Part shown: piece after piece, positions 41,804 to 50,426 of the stretch
Layout: each line of letters starts with the position of its first letter
How positions within the stretch are numbered: the stretch's first letter is position 1
Assembly (NCBI GenBank): GCA_944381165.1
Contig: CALWKC010000016.1
Location: 1 to 58,027, forward strand
Length of the DNA stretch: 58,027 nucleotides
Origin: an uncultured Lachnospira sp.
Lineage (GTDB): Bacteria; Bacillota; Clostridia; Lachnospirales; Lachnospiraceae
Direction: 5' to 3'
Translations under genes and position numbers: made by a program
The notes under the pieces: model-generated
Told to the model about the DNA's origin: nothing
Databases searched by the model: none
The model's input: only the letters and a program-made list of their open reading frames with translations

Positions 41804-44800
41804 TTATCTTCTCTTTCTCGAATATGCCTGTGAAATCAGCACATATGCTGCACAAAGCACTGCAACTGCCATAACTGATACCAGCGGAATAATTACTCTC
41901 ATAGATGTATCACCTGTGCCAGGAGTATTATCTGCTATATCTGTAGTTCCGTCAGTATTATCACCGTCAGGTGTTGCCTGTGAAACATACATGTCAAAAG
42001 CGTTATCAATATACATACTGTTCTCTGTAACCATCTGAAGCATAGCCTCCGCCTCGGCAGAAGTCATGTTAAGTCTGTTATTGTCAACCGCAAAGCCCGG
42101 TCCGTATGTAAGATACTCTCTGAAACGAGCGTTTGTATATAAGTTTCCGCTCATATCACCGTACCCTGCATCTCCAACCGCATCGCAGAGATAACAGCTT
42201 ATAAATATTGTGGATGCATCTGCTCCCCACGGACGCGCAAGGCGGTATGAATCTGCCGCAACGCCTGCTTCCTTAAGGAAACGGCAGCCTACAAATACAA
42301 GGCCGTAAGGTATATTATCATATGTTCTGGCAGCCGTATAGCAGCCGTCTGCCTTCTTGTCTGTATATCTCGCAACAATATCACAATCATCAAAAACTGC
42401 TGAGCCTGAGCCGTAAATAAAATCTACATTACCTGTTATATAGCATTTGTAGAAATACTGCTTTGTCTGCTCATAATTTCCGCTCTCATCCTTAACTCTT
42501 GAATCTACAAGCAGTGTATCCTGGTAGCCGAGAAGCTTAAGATTTACACAGATAACCTCATCTGCCACGATAGCAAGAGCGTCAGCCTGCTCATCGCTGC
42601 CGTTAGTATAATTATAGCTGTTTTCTATTGTCAGATTCTCCATTGTGAAATAATCGGCTGTCGAATCTACATAGAATGCATTTCTGTCCCACATACCCGT
42701 AGCAGTTCCGTCTGCAACAGCCACTGACTTGTAAATTCTTGTGAGTTCCTTATCCTCACCGAGAATGCTGATATGAGGAGCAGTAACAGTAACTCTCTCA
42801 TTGTAATCGCCGTTCTTTACGAAAATTACAACCTGTTCAGCGTTGTCTGCAGCAACAGAATCAACTGCAGCCTGAACAGTCTTGTATACAGGAATTCCGT
42901 CAACCTCTGTTCCGTCTGTTCCCGTAAATGCCGCATCAACTGTAATATCCCAATCCTTTAAATAAACAAAATTCAATGTCATTCTTGTGGCATTTGCATC
43001 AGCACTCTCTCTGAACAAAAGCTCATACTCATTTCTTCCCTCGTCAAGAGGCATATCAAAGCTGAACTCTCCACCGGCAGCCACATTAACCGAAGCTACT
43101 GTCTGTTCGTCCAGAACAAGCTCCATTATTCCCGCGCGGTCAACAGTACCTTTAACAGATGCCTTATCTGTAAACACTGTGTCGTTAGATTTGTCGGTAA
43201 TTGTAATATTTGCCGCCTCATCCTCATACAGATAATTTGCATCTGCTCTGTCTGTATTCGTAAGCACCTGAACTGTAGTTGAAGGATTGCTGGTATTAGC
43301 TGTTGCAGTATTCTCTGCAACTAAATAATAGAAATATGTCTCAAACTCATCAAGTGTCTCTGTGTATGTTCCTACACCTGCTGCAAAGCTGCCTGCAAGA
43401 TCAAACTCGCCTGTGCTGACATTTTTTCTGTACAAATTATACTTATCAGCATTAGCCACATCTGTCCATGTAAGCGTTACGACATTCTCAGCGCTGCTTC
43501 CGGTAAGTACAGGCACTTCCAAAGGCGTAACATATGAAATTGACTGTGTCTCAAAAGCGCTTGCTTCGCTTGAGCTGTCGCCTGACTTTGCGTATATCTT
43601 AAATTTATATGCTCCATCCCCTTCAGGTGAATATGAAAACTCCTCCGTCTTTGATGTTCCGGCAATCTTATACTCGCCGCCATCCTTAGCTACCATTACA
43701 ATATACTGAACATTTCCGACACCACCCTCAGCCGTCCATGCCAGATCAATGGTCATTCTGTCATCTGAAACCTGAGACTTTGTGACAGATGTAACAACAG
43801 GTGCAACACCCTTCGCTATATAATAGTCATTCTGGTCATATAAAACCCAGCCCTCGCTGTCGATAAGCTTTAAATTAGTAATCTCCACACTGGCTGCCGA
43901 AACTGCAATGCCGTACTGAACCGGTTTGTCAGCTCCAAGTGCTTCATATGCATCCTGAAGTGTAAACGGCGCATCGGCATTTGTTGCGAGAACAGTTCCG
44001 TTTGCAGCCGTTGTCACCATAACTGCTGTTCCGTCCGCATTCTTTGTGTATGCCAGATTATATGTAGTGCCGTTTTCAATATCAATATCTGATGCCTTAG
44101 GGTTTCCTCCGTTAGTTGTTCCCCCTGCTGTTGTAAAATTATGCTGTGTCGCTTTGTTTTTATTTGCCTGAAGGAAAGATGCCGTCATCTTAGAGTTGCC
44201 GACCTTATCAGCCGCAGCAGCAAACTGACCCACCGCAATACCCTGCTTGTCTGTACCGCTGTTAATACCATACATAGCTACATCTGCCGATACTGTACAG
44301 TTCAAATTCGTTGCCGGAAACAGAAGATAGTCGACTGTCTTTCCCGAACGAATATCTCCCTTGTTTGCAGAGCCGTTTCTGTCGCTCACAAGCCTGAGTA
44401 CATTTCCCTCTGCGCTCTGGCTGAACGTAAATGCCGCGTCATAATCCGCGTCATAATCCGAGCTCTTTGAAAACTCAGGAATAAGCTCACCCGTTGCAGA
44501 ATCATATACAACCTTCTTTACGGCTTCGCCCAAATCATCGGTGTACTCTGTTGTAATCTTTAAATCCTCAACCGTAACCTTGTTGCCGTCTGTGGCGAAA
44601 ATTCCGACTGTGGTATGCAAAAGCCCCGTTGAGCCCATACCGCTTCTTCCCTTAATTATATTGGTAAACTCAGCGTCCGTCGCAACAGTATAGTAAACTG
44701 AATCCTTTGAAAATTCCAGCTTTACATATACAGACTGATAATCCGCAATGTTTCCGACTGTTGACGCACCGCCGTGTCTTCCGACTCTAATCTGTGCTTT

Positions 44801-45211
44801 TGAGTAATCCCAGTAAACACCCGCTGCAAAGTCCGTATCCTCTATGCCGTTCTTAGCGATAAGACCGACAGACCCCGAAGTATTTGCAGCATCAGGCGTA
44901 ACCTTAGCCACCACTGTAGTGTTTCCTTTGGCGCTGAAATACGTATAAAAGAAATCATCCTTTAACGTATCCTTGCCGAACACAGTTCCTGCTCCGTTTA
45001 CAGTGAACACTCCGTTCTCCTGCGTATAGCTGCCGCCTGTATTATTTCCTACATTGGCTGTTTTTACCACTGTAGTGAGCGGATTTTCTGATTCCGCTTC
45101 TTCAGCCTTGGCTACCATCGTCTGACCGGTATAAATCTGAATTCCGCTTATCGCCAGAACTGAGGCCAAAGCCACACTAACCACTCTTTTAAAAAGTGAT
45201 TTTTTAATCAT
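41804..45211 (-). CDS. Cell-wall-anchored pectin methylesterase (CE8) with adhesion-type modules
   Basis: 1,135 residues. Signal peptide (MIKKSLFKRVVSVALASVLA). Residues about 40-460 hold two or three beta-sandwich modules of laminin-G/CBM type. Fibronectin III-like domains at about 465-650 are followed by a linker and the CE8 beta-helix at about 745-1060, with GYQDTL (about 898), GNVDFIYGSGSAVFDDCDI (about 933) and LARPWG (about 993), so both catalytic Asp and the Arg are present. The C-terminus has TPGTGDTS, a hydrophobic helix and RKRR, an xPxTGD-type sortase signal. The enzyme removes methyl groups from pectin. SD GGAGGAG is 7 nt before the ATG. It is divergent from the AraC gene, its likely regulator. 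Confidence 0.93.
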   Translation of the reverse strand: MIKKSLFKRVVSVALASVLAISGIQIYTGQTMVAKAEEAESENPLTTVVKTANVGNNTGGSYTQENGVFTVNGAGTVFGKDTLKDDFFYTYFSAKGNTTVVAKVTPDAANTSGSVGLIAKNGIEDTDFAAGVYWDYSKAQIRVGRHGGASTVGNIADYQSVYVKLEFSKDSVYYTVATDAEFTNIIKGRSGMGSTGLLHTTVGIFATDGNKVTVEDLKITTEYTDDLGEAVKKVVYDSATGELIPEFSKSSDYDADYDAAFTFSQSAEGNVLRLVSDRNGSANKGDIRSGKTVDYLLFPATNLNCTVSADVAMYGINSGTDKQGIAVGQFAAAADKVGNSKMTASFLQANKNKATQHNFTTAGGTTNGGNPKASDIDIENGTTYNLAYTKNADGTAVMVTTAANGTVLATNADAPFTLQDAYEALGADKPVQYGIAVSAASVEITNLKLIDSEGWVLYDQNDYYIAKGVAPVVTSVTKSQVSDDRMTIDLAWTAEGGVGNVQYIVMVAKDGGEYKIAGTSKTEEFSYSPEGDGAYKFKIYAKSGDSSSEASAFETQSISYVTPLEVPVLTGSSAENVVTLTWTDVANADKYNLYRKNVSTGEFDLAGSFAAGVGTYTETLDEFETYFYYLVAENTATANTSNPSTTVQVLTNTDRADANYLYEDEAANITITDKSNDTVFTDKASVKGTVDRAGIMELVLDEQTVASVNVAAGGEFSFDMPLDEGRNEYELLFRESADANATRMTLNFVYLKDWDITVDAAFTGTDGTEVDGIPVYKTVQAAVDSVAADNAEQVVIFVKNGDYNERVTVTAPHISILGEDKELTRIYKSVAVADGTATGMWDRNAFYVDSTADYFTMENLTIENSYNYTNGSDEQADALAIVADEVICVNLKLLGYQDTLLVDSRVKDESGNYEQTKQYFYKCYITGNVDFIYGSGSAVFDDCDIVARYTDKKADGCYTAARTYDNIPYGLVFVGCRFLKEAGVAADSYRLARPWGADASTIFISCYLCDAVGDAGYGDMSGNLYTNARFREYLTYGPGFAVDNNRLNMTSAEAEAMLQMVTENSMYIDNAFDMYVSQATPDGDNTDGTTDIADNTPGTGDTSMRVIIPLVSVMAVAVLCAAYVLISQAYSRKRR

Positions 45212-45417
45212 TCCTGTTCTCCTCCTAACTTTTTTTAAAATGTAATAATGATTTTACTTTATTACAATCTCGCTTACACCGCTACCTCTTTTTCGGGCAA
45301 CTTGGACTTGATTACAGTTTTTTTTAGGTATATAATAAAAAATATTACAACTGTACAAAAAAAGCTGTTATTATTTTTGGTCAAAATAACTATTTAATTG
45401 TCGAAAGGGGCAAACAA

Positions 45418-46239
45418 ATGTCTGTATCTTCACGTTTTGAAATATCCGTCCAGACTCACAGCGCTAATTTTTCAATGTATAATTTTCACGCCCATTCCTG
45501 GTATGAAATTTTCTGGCTGAAAAAAGGACAATGCAATTTTTTTATGGACGACAAGGCTTATTTAATGAATGCCGGCGACATTGCTGTTATACCTCCTGAT
45601 TTAAAGCACAAAACATCATATATTGACGAGACAAACGAAAGACTGTGCATCGAATTTACCGAGGATTTTATACAGCCGTTATTAGCATCGCTCGGAAATC
45701 AGACTGTATCGGACAATCTGTTTACCGTACTCCGCCCGCAGTCTGAAAATACCGCAGTAATGGATGCTCTTATAAAAAATATGACAATAGAAAAGCAAAC
45801 TGACGACTATCTTTGCAGGTCATTTTTGTCAGTATATTTTCAGGAATTTCTTCTAAGAATTATGAGAACACATATCCCGGCAGAGGGACAGACCGTGGAG
45901 TCATTTAATTCCAACAACACAATCCAGCTTGCCGTTGCTTACATAGACAATAATTTTCAGAGTAAAATTACTCTGCACGACATCGCGGACAAATTTCACC
46001 TAAACGCTTCATATTTTTCAAAGCGCTTTAAAACGGTGCATGGTATAGGCTTTAAGGAATACCTTAACAATCTGCGCATAACACACTCGGAAAAGCTTCT
46101 CTTAGAAACAAAAAAGAGCATAACCGAGATAGCCTTTGAATGCGGCTTTGAGAACAGCAACTATTTCGGGGACGCCTTCCGCGGCAAAAACGGTATTTCC
46201 CCGACGGAATACAGGAAAGTCAAAGGAAATATACGCTGA
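45418..46239 (+). CDS. AraC-family transcriptional regulator with cupin sensor
   Basis: 273 residues. An N-terminal cupin (HAHSWYEIFWLKKGQCNFFM, then NAGDIAVIPPDLKHKT) binds a small sugar-like ligand in relatives. The C-terminal double helix-turn-helix reads ITLHDIADKFHLNASYFSKRF and ITEIAFECGFENSNYFGDAF. It begins 206 nt from the divergent pectin methylesterase gene, so control of this gene by a pectin breakdown product is likely, though inferred from position. AAAGGGG lies 8 nt before the ATG. Confidence 0.92.
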   Translation: MSVSSRFEISVQTHSANFSMYNFHAHSWYEIFWLKKGQCNFFMDDKAYLMNAGDIAVIPPDLKHKTSYIDETNERLCIEFTEDFIQPLLASLGNQTVSDNLFTVLRPQSENTAVMDALIKNMTIEKQTDDYLCRSFLSVYFQEFLLRIMRTHIPAEGQTVESFNSNNTIQLAVAYIDNNFQSKITLHDIADKFHLNASYFSKRFKTVHGIGFKEYLNNLRITHSEKLLLETKKSITEIAFECGFENSNYFGDAFRGKNGISPTEYRKVKGNIR

Positions 46240-46251
46240 TAAAAATTTTTC

Positions 46252-46281
46252 TTGACCTTGACGCATTCCGCATGATAATAT
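46252..46281 (+). promoter_or_regulatory. Promoter of the riboswitch-ATPase transcript
   Basis: -35 TTGACC (46252-46257) with -10 TAATAT (46276-46281, spacer 18) or GATAAT (spacer 16), just before the aptamer. Confidence 0.6.
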
Positions 46282-46286
46282 ACTCC

Positions 46287-46380
46287 AAAAGGGAGTAGTT
46301 CGCATCCGTTTACGGATGTTGTGTTGTTCGTCATCACGCTGCGCTGAGATGCAGCCGGACAGTACACGTAAGGCAACAAG
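46287..46380 (+). ncRNA. yybP-ykoY (manganese) riboswitch aptamer
   Basis: Family landmarks in order: AAAAGGGAGTAG at the 5' end, a GCATCC-GTTTAC-GGATGT stem, GTTCGTCATCACG (conserved GTCGTCA-type joint), a GCTGCGC...GCAGCCGG arm and a 3' GGCAACAAGAC that closes the base helix. In this family Mn2+ binding switches on Mn-exporting genes; the P-type ATPase downstream fits that role. Confidence 0.85.
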
Positions 46381-46418
46381 ACTTTTATTGCATATCGGTG
46401 CAGTAAAGGTCTTTTTTT
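46378..46418 (+). terminator. Riboswitch expression-platform terminator
   Basis: AAGACTTTTATTGCA / TGCAGTAAAGGTCTT with a six-base loop and T7. Its 5' arm shares the AAGAC that closes the aptamer base helix, so ligand binding and termination exclude one another. Confidence 0.85.
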
Positions 46419-46531
46419 ATTTATTCGGAATTATTATTTATGCGCAGCTTTCGTATAAAATTTTAAATATGGTTTCCGATAATAAATAAAATGCCTCAGC
46501 CCGAAGCATTCTATATTTTATACCACTTTAA

Positions 46532-46687
46532 GATTGGAGGATAACATGAAAAATCACGCTGACGCGCTGATTTTTCATACTGCTGTTTGTGCCGGAGCGT
46601 CACAAACATACGCTATCGCAGAAGAAAAATCGCCTCAGCGAATTTTTCTTCGCGTTCCTCCGCGCAAAACGCTCCGGATTGGAGGAT
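46532..46687 (+). mobile_element. Structured repeat element, type A copy 2, with 11-bp flanking duplication
   Basis: Flanks GATTGGAGGAT at 46532-46542 and 46677-46687, each holding an SD. Inside: hairpin ATGAAAAATCACGC/GCGCTGATTTTTCAT; GTTTGTG-CCGGAGCG-T-CACAAAC; GAAGAAAAATCGC/GCGAATTTTTCTTC; CGCTCCG at the end. About 93% identical to copy 1 over the central 95 nt. The first flank is followed by an ATG that would start an in-frame leader through the element; the second flank is the ATPase SD. Confidence 0.78.
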
Positions 46688-46692
46688 TTTTT

Positions 46693-49338
46693 ATGAAAGA
46701 TTTCTGGAATTGTTCCGCCGACGAAACACTGAAGCATTTCGGTACAACCGCAGCGGGCTTAAGCGATTCGGAAGTACTTCGCATCCGAGGGGAAAAGGGT
46801 GAAAATGCCCTTATGGAACAGCAGCCCCCAAGCATTGTAAAAGTATTTCTCAGCCAGTTCTGCGACCTGCTGATCGTGATTCTCATTATAGCCGCGATTA
46901 TCTCTATGTTTTCCGGCAACGCAGAGAGCACGATAGTTATTCTGCTGGTGCTCATCATGAACGCCATTCTCGGAACTGTACAGCACGTCAAGGCGCAGCG
47001 TTCTCTTGACAGTCTCAAGCAGCTCTCTTCGCCAAGCGCAAAGGTTATGAGAAACGGTCAGAAGGTGGAAGTGCCTTCAAAGGATATTGTTCCCGGAGAC
47101 CTCGTTCTTCTGGAAGCCGGAGATTTAATTGTAGCTGACGGCAGAATTCTTAACAGCTATTCTCTCCAGGTAAACGAGAGCGCCCTCACAGGCGAATCAA
47201 CAAACGTCGATAAATTTGACAAAATACTCGACAGCAAAACTCCTCTCGCTGACAGAATTAACATGGTTTATTCGGGAAGTCTTGTCACCTACGGCAGAGC
47301 CGAGGTGCTTGTTACAGCGACAGGTATGGAGACAGAGCTCGGAAAGATTGCAGGTCTTATGAATGCGGTTAAGGAGCGCAAAACTCCGCTTCAGGTCAGT
47401 CTCGACCAGTTCAGCCAGAAGCTCGCAATTATGATTATGATTATAAGCGCGGCTGTATTTGCGCTCTGTATCTACAGAAAAATGCCGCTCCTTGACTCAA
47501 TGATGTTTGCAGTCGCCCTCGCGGTTGCCGCAATTCCTGAAGCTTTAAGCTCAATCGTCACAATTGTGCAGGCTATGGGAACTCAGAAAATGGCAAAGGA
47601 AAATGCCATTATAAAGGAACTCAAAGCCGTAGAAAGTCTGGGCTGCGTATCTGTAATATGTTCCGACAAGACAGGTACACTCACACAGAATAAAATGACA
47701 GTCCAGAAGGTCTACATTGATTTTAAGGAGCTGCTTCCTACACAGCTTGAGCTCGACAATCCTCTGCACCGCTATCTTCTCTATGATGCAGTACTTACAA
47801 ACGACTCAAGTCTCGTTGACGGAAAGGGTATAGGCGACCCTACCGAATACGCTCTTCTTGAAATGTTCAGAAATATTCCTGTTCCAAACTCAGGCTCAAA
47901 AGAGAGCACACAGTTTACAGAGGACCATATAAGAAAATATATGACTCGGCTAGAGGAAGTGCCTTTCGACTCAAACAGGAAACTCATGAGTACAAAGTAC
48001 AACATACATCAGACTCCTACCGTGCTTACAAAGGGAGCTGTCGATGTTCTTCTTGACAGATGTACTCTTATTCAGACCTCAGACGGCATACGGCCTATAA
48101 CAGAAGATGACCGCGCGGCTGTCAGAAAACAGAACGAAGCCTTTTCAATGGAAGGACTCAGAGTTCTCGCATTTGCATACAAGGAATGCGATGAGCCGCT
48201 CACTCTCGAATGCGAGAACAACTTTATATTTACAGGTCTTGTTGCAATGATGGACCCGCCTCGTCCGGAAGCCATAAAGGCTGTAGCAGACGCAAAGCAT
48301 GCTGGAATTCTTCCTGTCATGATTACAGGCGACCACAAGATTACAGCTACTGCCATTGCTAAGACTATCGGTATTTTTAAGCCGGGCGACATTGCCGTAA
48401 CCGGAAGCGAGCTTGACGCAATGAGCGATGAGGAGCTTGACAGTAAATTGGAACACATTTCCGTATACGCGAGAGTATCTCCTGAAAACAAAATCAGAAT
48501 TGTAGAGGCATGGCAGCGAAAAGGAAAAATTGTCTCTATGACAGGCGATGGAGTAAACGACGCACCTGCCCTTAAAAAAGCGGACATCGGCGTTGCTATG
48601 GGCATAACAGGAACAGAGGTATCAAAAGACGCCTCTGCCATGATTCTGGCTGACGACAATTTTGCGACTATTATAAAGGCTGTAATAAACGGACGAAACG
48701 TGTACCGCAATATAAGAAATGCTATTTTATTCCTGCTGTCGGGAAATATGGCTGCAATACTCGCAGTTCTTTATACCTCCATCGCAGGACTCCCGGTTCC
48801 GTTTGCTCCCGTACACCTTTTGTTCATCAACCTGCTTACTGATTCTCTTCCGGCTATTGCAATCGGAATGGAGCCTACTGACGGATCGCTTCTGGACGAA
48901 AAGCCAAGAGATCCTTCAGCGGGCATACTGAGCCGTTCGTTCCTCGGACGCATTTTCGGTCAGGGTGCTTTGATTGCTGTTGTTGTAATGACGGCTTATT
49001 ATCTCGGCTATAATGACCCGATGAACAATTCGGCTCTTGCAGCTACAATGGCATTCGCTACGCTTACGCTTGCACGTCTGTTCCACGGCTTTAACTGCCG
49101 AACAAGCAAGCCTATCGCCAAAGCCGGATTATTTTCAAATATATACAGTGTAGGCGCATTTTTAGCCGGCGTCTGTCTGCTGACACTGGTACTGTGTGTT
49201 CCTTTCCTGGAAAAACTCTTTACCGTTACGCCTCTCACCGGCACTCATGTATTACAGATTATTGTTCTGGCATTTGTGCCTACTCTGACAATTCAGATTA
49301 TAAAGTCAATTATGTATATTGTTAAAAAGAAAAACTGA
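46693..49338 (+). CDS. P-type cation ATPase (Ca/Mn type, SERCA-like)
   Basis: 881 residues, type IIA. Actuator motif ALTGESTNVD, phosphorylation site CSDKTGTLTQNK, hinge TGDGVNDAPALKKADIG, and the metal-site helix AVAAIPEALSSIV (SERCA has PEGL). The yybP-ykoY riboswitch upstream indicates Mn2+ export, as for related riboswitch-controlled pumps; Ca2+ transport remains possible. The ATG at 46693 is chosen because GGAGG lies 7 nt upstream and MKDFWNCSADETLKHFG is a normal N-terminus. An in-frame ATG at 46546 would add about 49 residues encoded by the repeat element. Confidence 0.93.
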   Translation: MKDFWNCSADETLKHFGTTAAGLSDSEVLRIRGEKGENALMEQQPPSIVKVFLSQFCDLLIVILIIAAIISMFSGNAESTIVILLVLIMNAILGTVQHVKAQRSLDSLKQLSSPSAKVMRNGQKVEVPSKDIVPGDLVLLEAGDLIVADGRILNSYSLQVNESALTGESTNVDKFDKILDSKTPLADRINMVYSGSLVTYGRAEVLVTATGMETELGKIAGLMNAVKERKTPLQVSLDQFSQKLAIMIMIISAAVFALCIYRKMPLLDSMMFAVALAVAAIPEALSSIVTIVQAMGTQKMAKENAIIKELKAVESLGCVSVICSDKTGTLTQNKMTVQKVYIDFKELLPTQLELDNPLHRYLLYDAVLTNDSSLVDGKGIGDPTEYALLEMFRNIPVPNSGSKESTQFTEDHIRKYMTRLEEVPFDSNRKLMSTKYNIHQTPTVLTKGAVDVLLDRCTLIQTSDGIRPITEDDRAAVRKQNEAFSMEGLRVLAFAYKECDEPLTLECENNFIFTGLVAMMDPPRPEAIKAVADAKHAGILPVMITGDHKITATAIAKTIGIFKPGDIAVTGSELDAMSDEELDSKLEHISVYARVSPENKIRIVEAWQRKGKIVSMTGDGVNDAPALKKADIGVAMGITGTEVSKDASAMILADDNFATIIKAVINGRNVYRNIRNAILFLLSGNMAAILAVLYTSIAGLPVPFAPVHLLFINLLTDSLPAIAIGMEPTDGSLLDEKPRDPSAGILSRSFLGRIFGQGALIAVVVMTAYYLGYNDPMNNSALAATMAFATLTLARLFHGFNCRTSKPIAKAGLFSNIYSVGAFLAGVCLLTLVLCVPFLEKLFTVTPLTGTHVLQIIVLAFVPTLTIQIIKSIMYIVKKKN

Positions 49339-49350
49339 CATAACTAAAAT

Positions 49351-49390
49351 AAAGGGCGTACCGAGAGAAAATCGGTATGCCCTTTACTTT
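49351..49390. terminator. Terminator between the ATPase and CAP-protein genes
   Basis: AAAGGGCGTACCGA-gagaaaa-TCGGTATGCCCTTT with T-rich flanks; serves both convergent genes. Confidence 0.85.
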
Positions 49391-49418
49391 TATTCCGGCA
49401 GGTCCGGTGTTTTAATTA

Positions 49419-50330
49419 TTATCCAGCAAAAATCTGCGTCCAATACAGGGTGTTTCCGTTCCGGCAGCAGCCTACCCCAATATAAGAATATTCCGGTGTA
49501 AGAATATTCATTCTATGCCCCGGCGAATCCATCCATGCATTCATCACTGCCTCAGGTGTAGCATAACCATAGGCGATATTTTCTCCCGCTCTAAAATATC
49601 CCATATTTATAACATATGTAAGCGGATTGGAATTGTCCGGGCGCACATGCTCAAATCGAGACACCAATTCGCTGCTTCTGACTGCCGCATAGGAATGCAG
49701 CTGCGTCACGCCGGTGAGCGGCGAAAGCCCCTCTTTGCTCCGTTCCTGATTGACAAGATCTACTACTGCCTGCACAAAGTCATCAGTATTTTCCAAACGC
49801 GGAATGCTTTGCACCTCCGTGTAACCGCAGCGAAAACAGGTTTTCTCCTGCTGTCCCTCGTAAGAGACCGTAGGCTCCTTTACTGTAACCCACTCCCCAA
49901 AATCATGTCCCAAAGCATCTGTATAATTGTCAGTGTACTGTTCCCCGCAGGAGCAGATATAAACAGTATATCCTCCTGATATACAGTCCGGCTCAATCGT
50001 ATTTGCTGTATAAGCATGAACGTGTTGAGCGTGAGTCTGGATGTCGGATTGAGACTCACCTGTATCAGAAACGCTTTCCTGATTCTCTCCGGTTTCAGCA
50101 GAAGCTGTCTCATTGGAAGCTGTCTCATTTGTCCCGGGCTCCTTAGAGTCCTGCACAGAGTCTTGGGATGCCTGTGCGGTACCTTGTGATTTGCTCTCTT
50201 CAGAAGAGCTTTGTCCGACTGCTGCGCTTCCGATTGGTAAAACATCGTCAGATACTTTCTTGGTCCCACATGCCGCCAATGATAATACCAGAAATAAGAC
50301 AGTAAAAACAGTTGCAAATAGTCTTTTCAT
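49419..50330 (-). CDS. CAP-domain (SCP/YkwD-like) lipoprotein
   Basis: 303 residues. Lipoprotein signal ending in LSLAAC (Cys about 21), then a Ser/Glu/Gln-rich stalk to about 110. Residues about 110-180 contain paired Cys motifs (CISGGYTVYICSCGEQY, then CFRCGYTE), a zinc-ribbon-like or disulfide module often repeated in Lachnospiraceae surface proteins. The CAP domain at 184-303 has VDLVNQERSKEGLSPL, YAAVRSSELVSRFEHVRP, AGENIAYG and MDSPGHRMNILTPEYSYIGVG. CAP proteins are secreted and of mostly unknown role. AGAGG lies 6 nt before the ATG. Confidence 0.88.
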   Translation of the reverse strand: MKRLFATVFTVLFLVLSLAACGTKKVSDDVLPIGSAAVGQSSSEESKSQGTAQASQDSVQDSKEPGTNETASNETASAETGENQESVSDTGESQSDIQTHAQHVHAYTANTIEPDCISGGYTVYICSCGEQYTDNYTDALGHDFGEWVTVKEPTVSYEGQQEKTCFRCGYTEVQSIPRLENTDDFVQAVVDLVNQERSKEGLSPLTGVTQLHSYAAVRSSELVSRFEHVRPDNSNPLTYVINMGYFRAGENIAYGYATPEAVMNAWMDSPGHRMNILTPEYSYIGVGCCRNGNTLYWTQIFAG

Positions 50331-50426
50331 AAAACACCTCTTTTCTATGAAACTTATTGTAAAGCAGCTTGTATGCTGTTACAGTTTTACTCCTCAGTCA
50401 CGCATGTAGCAGCCTTGCCGGCGCTG

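Noticed and set aside
46546-46692. N-terminal extension of the P-type ATPase from the ATG at 46546
   Set aside because: The extension is encoded by the type A repeat element and has no similarity to ATPase N-termini; the second SD-ATG at 46693 fits. Kept as a finding because the first SD-ATG might still be used.
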